A stretch of DNA of 64,000 nt, taken from the NCBI GenBank assembly GCA_934149405.1, contig CAKPEV010000002.1, positions 186,001-250,000 of the forward strand, read 5' to 3'. Below the pieces are notes generated by a model, which did not search any database, was not told the origin of the DNA, and saw only the letters and a list, made by a program, of their open reading frames with translations. This stretch comes from an uncultured Clostridia bacterium (lineage in GTDB: Bacteria > Bacillota > Clostridia > TANB77 > UBA1234). Of this stretch, positions 37,624 to 46,800 are shown one piece after another. The translations under genes were made by a program, and so were the position numbers. Within the stretch, counting starts at the first letter, position 1. Every line of letters starts with the position of its first letter.

Positions 37624-37829
37624 TTATATTAAAGAGAAATGTTACATGAGTATATAGAAAAAATGCCCCAAAGAAATAGTATTTAGTGTACTGTACAAAA
37701 GCATAAGAAAATAAATTTTGTTTAGTAGAACAGCACAAACGTAGGCTTTCGATTAATGAAAGCCGATGTTTGTGCTTAAAGGTACAACAGAAGTTAAGAA
37801 GTATACTTTTTATCAAAACCCGCCAACTC
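37624..37829. other. Gene-free intergenic stretch with a GC-richer hairpin
   Basis: No credible ORF is seen. The region holds a strong imperfect hairpin at 37733-37775: outer arms GCACAAAC/GTTTGTGC, inner GGCTTTC/GAAAGCC, 7-nt loop. No T tract follows. It may be a small RNA part, a transposon relic or a protein site; nothing decides this. Confidence 0.45.
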
Positions 37830-38071
37830 TTACGCACGCCATATACTACGAGTATAAAATCAAGTTAATAATCGAAATGTTACGAAAATATTACAAGCAT
37901 GTTACGTTGCTTGTAATATTTTTTTAACCCAAATTTAACAATGTATAAAAATGCAAAATTTTAAAAGTAGGAGTTTGTATTTCCGTAAAAAGAAGTTTGA
38001 TAGAAGATTTCTAAACGCACGTGTATGCACGTTTTCAAGGACTAGACACAAAAAAATTATATATTTATAAT
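37830..38071 (+). promoter_or_regulatory. Surface-protein promoter module, copy C
   Basis: TTACGCA at 37830, ACTACG at 37845, a perfect 12-bp hairpin (37888-37899 with 37908-37919) plus T tract, TATTTCCGTAA at 37978-37988, an ACGTG/CACGT dyad near 38019-38032, -35 TAGACA at 38043-38048 and -10 TATAAT at 38066-38071 (17-bp spacer). The element spacings match copies A and B. It heads the four-gene surface-protein unit; the 5' leader would be about 170 nt. Confidence 0.82.
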
Positions 38072-38124
38072 AAAAACAAAGTGAGCTAAAAGATAAGCAG
38101 TAAGTTGGCATATGAAGATTAAAA

Positions 38125-38230
38125 AACAAGTGGCAGAGCATGTTGAACTCAACGAATGGCAGAGTATGTGTGAACTTAACAAGTGGCAAAGCATGTTGAT
38201 CTCAACAAGTTGCAAAGTGTGTTAACCCTC
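38125..38230 (+). repeat. Four tandem 26/27-bp repeats in the 5' leader
   Basis: Units at 38125-38150 (26), 38151-38177 (27), 38178-38203 (26) and 38204-38230 (27), each starting AAC(A/G)A and containing TGGCA(G/A)AG-type and GTTGAxCTCAAC-type cores. They lie between promoter copy C and the ribosome binding site of the first gene. The last unit stops seven bases before AAAGGA. They could be read as a short ORF from 38112, but it lacks a ribosome binding site. Confidence 0.85.
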
Positions 38231-38250
38231 ACGAAGAAAGGAATGAGCAT

Positions 38251-38703
38251 ATGAAAAAATCACAAAAGATAATTTTAGCAGTTTGTTTAGCTGTAAGCGT
38301 AATTGCAATCGTAGCAATTGTATGTATTTTAGCAAGAAGACCAGAGCCAATTGAAGATAACATTGGTGGAAATGTTAATAACTCAGGCGATTTAGTTACA
38401 TCATCAGGAGATGAGATGTATTTGAACGTTACAAAGAAAGTTGGAGATATAGAAATAAGCGATATAAAGATAACGTTGATCGAGAAGAACAATTGCAGAG
38501 TAGAGGCAAAAGTTAAAAATACTGGAGATAAGTTCTTGGAGTCAACTAATATAGAAATAAAAGCAATCGATGACGAAGGTGTAGACGAAATATTTGGAGG
38601 CTTAGTAACAGCCCTTGCACCACAAGAAGAGAGCATGTTTGTAACATATGTGCTATCAGATATAAGAGACGCACATGATGTTGAGATAACGGCGATAGAG
38701 TAG
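38251..38703 (+). CDS. Small membrane-anchored extracytoplasmic protein (FxLYD-like)
   Basis: A 150-residue protein with AAAGGA eight bases before the ATG. Residues 5-28 are an N-terminal membrane anchor, followed by a Gly/Asn/Ser linker. The C-terminal 95 residues (RVEAKVKNTGDKFLESTNIEIKAIDDEG, then APQEESMFVTYVL) have the beta-sandwich pattern of FxLYD-type domains. It is the first gene of the surface-protein unit headed by promoter copy C. A helper or assembly role for the larger proteins is possible but only inferred from position. Confidence 0.7.
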   Translation: MKKSQKIILAVCLAVSVIAIVAIVCILARRPEPIEDNIGGNVNNSGDLVTSSGDEMYLNVTKKVGDIEISDIKITLIEKNNCRVEAKVKNTGDKFLESTNIEIKAIDDEGVDEIFGGLVTALAPQEESMFVTYVLSDIRDAHDVEITAIE

Positions 38704-38782
38704 TAGAAAAAGTAATAGTATAAAAATTTAATATAAGGAAATTAGCAAGTTCATAAAAATCAAATTGAAATGGGATGGTGTT

Positions 38783-41700
38783 ATGATGTTAGAAAATCTA
38801 AAGAATAACAAGGGAGTAATAAAATTAATAATGATGTTTATGCTGGTAACACTCTTTATGATGCTATCTCAAATTTCATATGCAGCAGCGAGTGATATGA
38901 TAACTGAATGGACAATACCTTCTGCAAACACAACAATTAAATTGCCAGTAAAATCGAGTGGTGATAGTGCGTTAAATATAACAGTTGATTGGGGCGATGG
39001 AACAACAGAAGAAACATTTACAACAAACTTCCCAACACACACTTATGCTACAGCAGGAACATATGAAATAAAAGTATGGGGAACATGTCCAAAGTGGGGA
39101 TATATAAGTAGTTCTTCAGCAAGTACATCAAGCAACTATTACACATACACACAATATTTAACAAAAGTAAAACAATTTGGTGAATTAGGAGCTCAACAAT
39201 ATGGATTTGCACAATGTAAAAACTTAACCGAAGTATCTGGAGATAATTTGGTAACAAATAGAACATTTGAGAAAACAACAAGTATGACATATATGTTTGA
39301 TAATTGTAGCAAACTAACAAGCTTGGATGTAAGCGGATTTGATACATCAAATGTAACGAATATGTCATGGATGTTTAATAATTGTAGCAATCTAACGAGC
39401 TTGGATGTAAGTAATTTTAATACATCAAAGGTAATTACTATGTCATATATGTTTTGTTATTGTAGGAACCTAACGAGCTTGGATGTAAGCGGATTTGATA
39501 CATCAAAGGTAACTAATATGTCATGGATGTTTCGTGACTGTAGGAACCTAACGAGCTTGGATGTAAGCGGATTTGATACATCAAAGGTAACTAATATGTC
39601 ATGTATGTTTAATTATTGTAGCAACCTAACAAGCTTGGATGTAAGCAACTTTGACACATCAAATGTAACTACTATGTCATATATGTTTTCTAATTGTAGC
39701 AAACTAACGAGCTTGGATGTAAGCAATTTTAATACATCAAAAGTAACTGATATGGGTGCAATGTTTCAAGATTGCAGTACTTTGAAAAATTTGAATGTAA
39801 GCAACTTTGACACATCAAAGGTAACAGATATGTCATATATGTTTTCTATATGTAGCAACCTAACGAGCTTGGATGTAAGTAAGTTTAATACATCAAATGT
39901 AACGAATATGTCATCTATGTTTTATAAATGTAGCAACCTAACTAGCTTGGATGTGAGCGGATTTGATACATCAAAGGTAACCAGTATGTCATATATATTT
40001 GGTGATTGTAGCAGCCTAACGAGCTTGGATGTAAGCGGATTTGATACATCAAAGGTAACCAATATGGAATCTATGTTTACTAATTGTAGCAACCTAACGA
40101 TCTTGGATTTAAGCGGATTTGATACATCAAATGTAACTACTATGTCATGGATGTTTCGTAATTGTAGCAACCTAACGAGCTTGGATGTAAGCGGATTTGA
40201 TACATCAAAGGTAACCAATATGGCATCTATGTTTAATTATTGTAGCAACCTAACGAGCTTGGATGTAAGCGGATTTGATACATCAAAGGTAACCAATATG
40301 GCATCTATGTTTAATTATTGTAGCAACCTAACGAGCTTGGATGTAAGCGGATTTGATACATCAAAAGTAACAGATATGTGGGCTATGTTTTATTATTGTA
40401 GCAACCTAAAATTTATACAACTAAGCAATAAATTCAAGATACCTTCATCAAGTAATGCAAGCATGTTCGCTAACACTACAAACTTAACCTCAATCATTCT
40501 AGTAGACAGCACACCTCTTGCAGGTCAATTCACAAATATTAAAGCTCAACTAGGCGGCAAGACAATTTACGTACCAAGCAAGGTTGCAGAAACAGCTTAC
40601 GAGACATCATGGTCTGCAGATTTCACAGCAGATAGAATTCATCCAATCCTAGAGTTAGTTGGCGATGAAAAGATAACAATAAACAAAGGTGAGACATATC
40701 TTGATGAGGGTTATACAGTTGCAGGATTAGATATTGCTGATGCTCAATATTATAATTGCTATGGTTATAGCGTTGCTAAAATAGGCAGTATCTCCCCAAG
40801 CGATACAGGGACTTATACTATTAAATATCAACTAAAAAGAACAGAAAATGCAGTTGCAACAACTGTTGAGGAAGTAACTAGAACTATTGAAATTATAGAT
40901 ATTGATATAATTCCACCAAAAGGTGTTATTTCAATTATTAATGGCACAATGCAAAATGGTACTATCACTGTAAAAAGTACGGAAATAAAAATTGGAGTTA
41001 CAGCAACAGACAATGTTTCAAAAGCGGATCAAATAAAAATTTATGTTGTATTAGATCAAGTTCCAGACACAGAAAAGATTCCAGATAGCAGTTGGGAGAA
41101 CTATACTGATGGATATACAAAAATATTAACAGCATCATCCGGTGCAAAAAATGCGATTGTGTATGTGGTTTTAAAAGATGCTATGGGAAATACAAACACA
41201 ATTTTTAAAGGTACAAATACATCATATAAATTAAAATATGATGCGAATGGTGGCACAAATGCACCGGCAGAAGAAACAGCATATTTTGGAATGCCATACA
41301 AAGTAACACATAAGAAACCAAATTATGAGGGAAAATATTTTTTGGGTTGGAGTACAAATAAAAATGCAAATGTTGCAAGTTATTTGCAAAATGACACGAT
41401 ACCTGCAAATATATTTGCAGGAACATCAAGCGCTGTAACATTATATGCAATTTGGACAGATAGCATTGAAAAATTGCCATTATTAACAGATAGAGCAAAA
41501 GTAGGAGATTATATAAACTATCCAGTAAGTTATGAAAATAAAGGTTTTCAGTATTATACAAATAATTCAAAATTAACAGGATGGCGTGTAATTAGTAAAG
41601 ACGTAGATATAAACGGAACTGCATCAGAGGGGACAATAAATATAATTACAGCAGGAATACCATTAGCGGAAAATTATTCAATTGGTGGTAAAGAATTTTT

Positions 41701-43717
41701 GTTTAATGATTTCATAAACGGTAGCAAATACCCAGCATGTGGGTTCATTAACAATAATTTGTCTAGCATATTCAAAAATAAATATACGGTAATAAACAAT
41801 AATAAACCTGCTGTAAGAAGCGTTAATCTTACTGATATAGAAAGTGTGACAGGAATTAGTGGCATAGCGTTAAATACATCATTAGCAGATGAAAAATATA
41901 ACAGCTTGTTAAATGTAGGTTCATTATATGAGTTAGCGACAAAATATAGTGGATATGGTTTATATAATGTGACTGGCACAGGTATTTTAAGTCAAGGGCA
42001 AGCAAAGGCGGGTGTTCGTCCAGTTGTTGAGTTAAAAAATGTTGTAAGAACAGATGGAATGGATGAAACAGGAGCATGGGATATAAAAATAGCAGCAAGT
42101 GAAGAAATACCAGACCAAATACAAGTTACATTTGATCCAGTTGGTGGAACGGTATCCCCAACAAGTAAAATAGTGCCATACCTTGGAACATATGGTGAGT
42201 TACCGGTACCAACAAAAGATAAATATGAATTTGCAGGTTGGTATACAGAAAGTGAATATGTAACAAAAGTAGATGAAAATACAACAGTTGGTTTGCCATA
42301 TGCAGTGACATTGTATGCAAAGTGGATTCCACTTGGAAGTTATGTAAAAGTTACTTCATCAACATTAACAACAGGAAATGAGTATATAATAACATATAAC
42401 GACAGTGTTGCAGTGGTGCAAACAGGAAACTCGACAGGGACATCATCTAGTTATAGTTTGACTTCGGGAGAGGTAACGCCAGAAAACGATATAATATATA
42501 CAAATGATACAAGAATGGTTTGGACATTTGAAAGAGGTAAACCATCAAGTTCTGGCTGGCCATCACAAGGCAGTAGCGGTGGAAGCAGTGGTTACTTTAC
42601 AAATAAATGGTCTGGACAAAAGCTTACAGAAGATGTCATAACATACTCTAATGGTACTTTAAGTGAACCGGCAGTGAGCTTTTATTCAAATCCGCGTTAT
42701 TGGATATATACAAATGGAAGATTTGGAATAAAAAGTTCTTCTTCGATTCCTCAAGGAGCTTATCCATTTTACCTATACGAACAAAGGCAACAAGTATTAT
42801 TTGATCCAAATGGCGGAACAGTGACTCCAACATCAAAAGATATAACAAAAGGTAGCGCATATGGAGAACTACCAACACCAACAAGAGATGGATATGTATT
42901 TGCAGGTTGGTTTACTGATGATGCAGAACCTGAAGAAATAAAGAGCACAACGATAGTAACAAAAACAGGAAGCCATACACTATACGCACGTTGGGCAACT
43001 GCAAGTACGAAGTATACAATAACATATGATGCAAATGGAGGAAGTGGAGCGCCAGCAAGTCAAATAAAAGGTGTAAATGAGTCAATAACATTATCAACGA
43101 CAATACCAACAAGAACATACTATACATTTAAAGAGTGGAATACAAAATCTGATGGTAGTGGAAAAGCATATAAAGCAGGTGCAACATATTCAACAAATGC
43201 TAATTTAAAGCTATATGCACAATGGTATGGTATATCAGTTACATTGACACTTGATGGAAATGGAGGAAGATATGTAGATAAAAGTGGTAATTATCTTTCT
43301 ACAAAAACAACTACTGTCACATATGGAGATATATACAGATCAGCATTCTCAGAAAGTTGGTACAGTAGTGAAGGTGAATTTGATGGTTGGTATACTTCTC
43401 GAACAGGAGGTAGCCATGTATCAAGTTACACTAAGGTGACAAATCCATCTGCACACACATTATATGCTCATTGGAAAGAATCTACACCAACACCAACGCC
43501 TACACCTGGTGGAACTACATCTTGTACAGGTTCTTTTGTGGTTACAAGTGATACACATGTACCATGCCCATCGTGTGGAATGTATTCTTCGGATTCTGAT
43601 GTGCATCAAATAACAGAGACTTGTAACAAGTGTGGGGCTAGCACAACATATTATGGTGGTTTATGTACATGTTCAGGATTTAAAACAACATCTCCATCAA
43701 GAATACACAAATACTAA
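38783..43717 (+). CDS. Large secreted BspA-like protein with 14 DUF285 repeats and InlB-type repeats
   Basis: A 1,644-residue protein. The start at ATG 38783 (next ATG 38786) gives a signal peptide ending near SYAAA; the ribosome binding site is weak. A PKD-like domain (VDWGDGTTEETF) is followed by 14 contiguous DUF285 units of exactly 26 residues (CSNLTSLDVSGFDTSKV type, 39308-40399). Then come a DUF5011-like domain (VGDEKITINKGETYLDEGYTVAGL), an Ig-like domain, InlB B-type repeats (KLKYDANGGTNAPAEETAYF, QVTFDPVGGTVSP and three more), and a WRVISKD...AGVRPVVELK domain seen in clostridial surface proteins. The end is Cys-rich (CPSCGM, CNKCGA, CTCSG). No LPXTG is seen. It sits 79 bp after the small anchored protein and is probably co-transcribed. 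Confidence 0.85.
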   Translation: MMLENLKNNKGVIKLIMMFMLVTLFMMLSQISYAAASDMITEWTIPSANTTIKLPVKSSGDSALNITVDWGDGTTEETFTTNFPTHTYATAGTYEIKVWGTCPKWGYISSSSASTSSNYYTYTQYLTKVKQFGELGAQQYGFAQCKNLTEVSGDNLVTNRTFEKTTSMTYMFDNCSKLTSLDVSGFDTSNVTNMSWMFNNCSNLTSLDVSNFNTSKVITMSYMFCYCRNLTSLDVSGFDTSKVTNMSWMFRDCRNLTSLDVSGFDTSKVTNMSCMFNYCSNLTSLDVSNFDTSNVTTMSYMFSNCSKLTSLDVSNFNTSKVTDMGAMFQDCSTLKNLNVSNFDTSKVTDMSYMFSICSNLTSLDVSKFNTSNVTNMSSMFYKCSNLTSLDVSGFDTSKVTSMSYIFGDCSSLTSLDVSGFDTSKVTNMESMFTNCSNLTILDLSGFDTSNVTTMSWMFRNCSNLTSLDVSGFDTSKVTNMASMFNYCSNLTSLDVSGFDTSKVTNMASMFNYCSNLTSLDVSGFDTSKVTDMWAMFYYCSNLKFIQLSNKFKIPSSSNASMFANTTNLTSIILVDSTPLAGQFTNIKAQLGGKTIYVPSKVAETAYETSWSADFTADRIHPILELVGDEKITINKGETYLDEGYTVAGLDIADAQYYNCYGYSVAKIGSISPSDTGTYTIKYQLKRTENAVATTVEEVTRTIEIIDIDIIPPKGVISIINGTMQNGTITVKSTEIKIGVTATDNVSKADQIKIYVVLDQVPDTEKIPDSSWENYTDGYTKILTASSGAKNAIVYVVLKDAMGNTNTIFKGTNTSYKLKYDANGGTNAPAEETAYFGMPYKVTHKKPNYEGKYFLGWSTNKNANVASYLQNDTIPANIFAGTSSAVTLYAIWTDSIEKLPLLTDRAKVGDYINYPVSYENKGFQYYTNNSKLTGWRVISKDVDINGTASEGTINIITAGIPLAENYSIGGKEFLFNDFINGSKYPACGFINNNLSSIFKNKYTVINNNKPAVRSVNLTDIESVTGISGIALNTSLADEKYNSLLNVGSLYELATKYSGYGLYNVTGTGILSQGQAKAGVRPVVELKNVVRTDGMDETGAWDIKIAASEEIPDQIQVTFDPVGGTVSPTSKIVPYLGTYGELPVPTKDKYEFAGWYTESEYVTKVDENTTVGLPYAVTLYAKWIPLGSYVKVTSSTLTTGNEYIITYNDSVAVVQTGNSTGTSSSYSLTSGEVTPENDIIYTNDTRMVWTFERGKPSSSGWPSQGSSGGSSGYFTNKWSGQKLTEDVITYSNGTLSEPAVSFYSNPRYWIYTNGRFGIKSSSSIPQGAYPFYLYEQRQQVLFDPNGGTVTPTSKDITKGSAYGELPTPTRDGYVFAGWFTDDAEPEEIKSTTIVTKTGSHTLYARWATASTKYTITYDANGGSGAPASQIKGVNESITLSTTIPTRTYYTFKEWNTKSDGSGKAYKAGATYSTNANLKLYAQWYGISVTLTLDGNGGRYVDKSGNYLSTKTTTVTYGDIYRSAFSESWYSSEGEFDGWYTSRTGGSHVSSYTKVTNPSAHTLYAHWKESTPTPTPTPGGTTSCTGSFVVTSDTHVPCPSCGMYSSDSDVHQITETCNKCGASTTYYGGLCTCSGFKTTSPSRIHKY
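39308..40399 (+). repeat. Perfectly phased 78-bp coding repeat array, 14 units
   Basis: The array is exactly 14 x 78 bp, each unit coding for 26 residues. Neighbouring units at 40166 and 40244 are almost identical, which points to recent unequal crossing-over. Unit number may vary between strains. Confidence 0.92.
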
Positions 43718-43813
43718 AAGTGTGATAATTCAAATTTTCTCGAGTGCATAATGAATAAAAATTAACTTGTGAAGAAATAAGATAAATTAAAATTTTCAGA
43801 AAGGATGGCACAT

Positions 43814-46800
43814 ATGAAAAATAAAGCGATTATAACAAGCCTAATAATTATAATGGTAGGAATAATAGCTCTGGGCATAGGCTGGCACAAAATATTTGAT
43901 GCCAGCGCCACAAAGCCTAATTTAATAGAGTGCAAGGGTCATATCGATAAAAATCAAGATATGAGTTGCGATATATGTGGTGCGATCCTTTCTGGTGAAA
44001 GCGATACTAAATATAAAACCGTAAAAAACACATTAGAAAGTGGCACAACAATTGAGGTAAAAGGCGATATGCCAAGTAACGCGGTTTTAACTACAAAAGA
44101 AATCACAAGAGAAGTGGCAACTAATATTGCAAAAAGATATATACCGCTAGATGATGACAAAGTCTTATATGCATATGACATCTCAATGGTTTTAAAAAAC
44201 AAAAAATATCAACCAGAAAACTATGGTAAAGATGTAAATATAACATTAACTAACTTGGAAATTGAAGATCAAAAAGATGTAGCAGTAATGCATATAATAG
44301 ACAATAAAAGTTATGAAATAATGAAGTTAGATGAACTAACTAAAAATAAGGTTTCATTTAAAACAACGAGCTTTTCAACATATATAGTATTAAAAGTTGC
44401 AACATATAATGTAACTTTCACAGGAACAGGAAACTTTGAGGTTCAAACGATAAGAGGAAATAAAATAACAAATAGTACAGAGTTAGTAAGTGGTACGAAC
44501 TTTACATTTGTTGTTACGCCAAAAGCTGGTTATGGAATAAGTGGAATAACAACATCAAATGGAACAATAACAACAAATGGTGATGTATTAAGAAAAACAG
44601 CAACAATTGATAACATAACACAAGCAACAACAATAACAGTAACAACTGTGGCAGCACCAGTAGTAACAAAACAACCGGTAACAGTAAAAGTAAATTCTGG
44701 TGAAACTGCGATATATACAGTGACAGCACAAAATGCTACAACATATGAATGGCAATATAGAACAAATGAAAATGATTATTGGAAATCAGCATCAGAAATA
44801 GGCACAACAAATAATGGCACATTAACGATAACAAATGTGACTGATGCAATAAATGGATATAGCATAAGATGTATGTTATCAAATGACAGCTTTGATAATG
44901 GATATGAGGTAAAAACAGATATGGCATATGTGATATTGGCAGAAGGAACATTGCAAATGCCTGTAGCAATAGATGAACCAATAAAAGAAGAATCAAAGAT
45001 GATAACATTATGGTCAATTCCATATGCTAATACAACAATAAAATTACCGGTTCAATCATATGGGGAAACTGCTCTAAATATCACAGTAAGCTGGGGTGAT
45101 GGTGCTACAGAAACAGTAACAACAGCATTTCCAACACACACATATGCAAATGTAGGAATATACGAAATAAAAGTATGGGGCACATGTCCAATATGGGGAT
45201 ATGCAAGTGCAGATGATGTGACAAAAACTAGAAATAGCGATTATTACACATATACACAATATTTAATCAAAGTAAAACAGTTTGGTGAATTAAGTGCAAC
45301 ACGATATGGGTTCGCAAGATGTACTAAATTAACAGAGTTTTCCGGTCAAAATTTAGTAACAAGTAAAACTTTTGAAAAGACGACACGCATGGACTATATG
45401 TTTAAAGGATGCAATAAATTAACAAATTTGGATTTAAGCAATTTTGACACATCAAAAGTGACAAATATGAGCAATATGTTTTCTTTTTGTTCAAGTTTGT
45501 TGACGTTAGATTTAAGCAAATTTAATACATCAAATGTAACCAATATGTCAGATATGTTTATAGGTTGCGAATTAACAACTTTAGACCTAAGCAAGTTCGA
45601 TACATCTAGTGTAACAGACATGTCAGGGATGTTTGAATATTGTGATAAGTTAACAAATTTGGATTTAAGCAATTTTGATACATCAAGTGTAACAGATATG
45701 TCATATATGTTTTGGTTTTGCAAAAGCATGACAAGCTTGAATTTGAGCAACTTTAATACATCAAAAGTAACAAATATGTCAAAGATGTTTGGTGCTTGTT
45801 ACGACTTAACAAGTTTAGATGTAAGCAAGTTCGATACATCAAAAGTAACAAATATGTCAAAGATGTTTAGTTCTTGTTCGAAAGTGGCAAGCTTGGAAGT
45901 AAATAATTTTGATACGTCAAATGTAACAGATATAAGTGGCATGTTTTCTGGTTGTAGTAGTTTGATTAGTTTAGATATAAGCAAATTTGACACATCAAAA
46001 GTGACAAGTATGAGCAGTATGTTTTATGAGTGTAGTAGCTTGACAAGTTTAGATGTAAGCGAATTTGATACATCAAAAGTGATGGATATGATAGAGATGT
46101 TTTATAATTGCAGTAGTTTGACAAGTTTAGATGTAAGCAAATTTAACACTTCAAAAGTAACCGTTATGGCAGGGATGTTTTATAATTGCAGTAGCTTAAC
46201 AAGTTTGGATGTAAGTAACTTTAATACGTCAAACGTTGTGAGAGGTACAAATGAGGTTGATGCAAGCATGCGATATATGTTTGCTGGTTGTAGTAATTTA
46301 ACAAGTTTAGATGTAAGCAATTTTGATACATCAAAAGTAACAAGTATGGATGAAATGTTTGCTGGTTGTAGTAATTTAACAAGTTTAGATGTAGGCAATT
46401 TTGATACATCAAAAGTAACAAGCATGTATGAAATGTTTGCTGCTTGTACAAGCCTAAAATCTCTACAACTAAGCAACAAATTTTTCATACCAGCATCAAA
46501 TAATACAGACATGTTTACAAACACTACAAACCTAAAATCAATCATCCTAGTAGACGGCACACCTCTTGCAGGTCAATTCACAAACATTAAAGCTCAACTA
46601 GACGGCAAGACAATTTACGTGCCAAGCAAGTCTGCTGAGACAGCTTACGAAACATCATGGTCTACAGATTTCAGTGGTGACAGAATCCAGCCAATTCTAG
46701 AATTAGTAGGCGACGAAAATGTTACTATAAACGCAGGCGAAACGTACACCGATGCAGGCTACACAGTTGCAGGTTTTGATACTGCAAATTCAGGAGATTA

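Noticed and set aside
38112..38223. Short ORF through the leader repeats (QVAEHVELNEWQSM type)
   Set aside because: No ribosome binding site precedes it and the 26-bp units break the frame; the pattern follows from the DNA repeat.
39308..40399. CRISPR array
   Set aside because: The repeats are 78 bp, contiguous without spacers, and in frame inside a coding region (DUF285 repeats).
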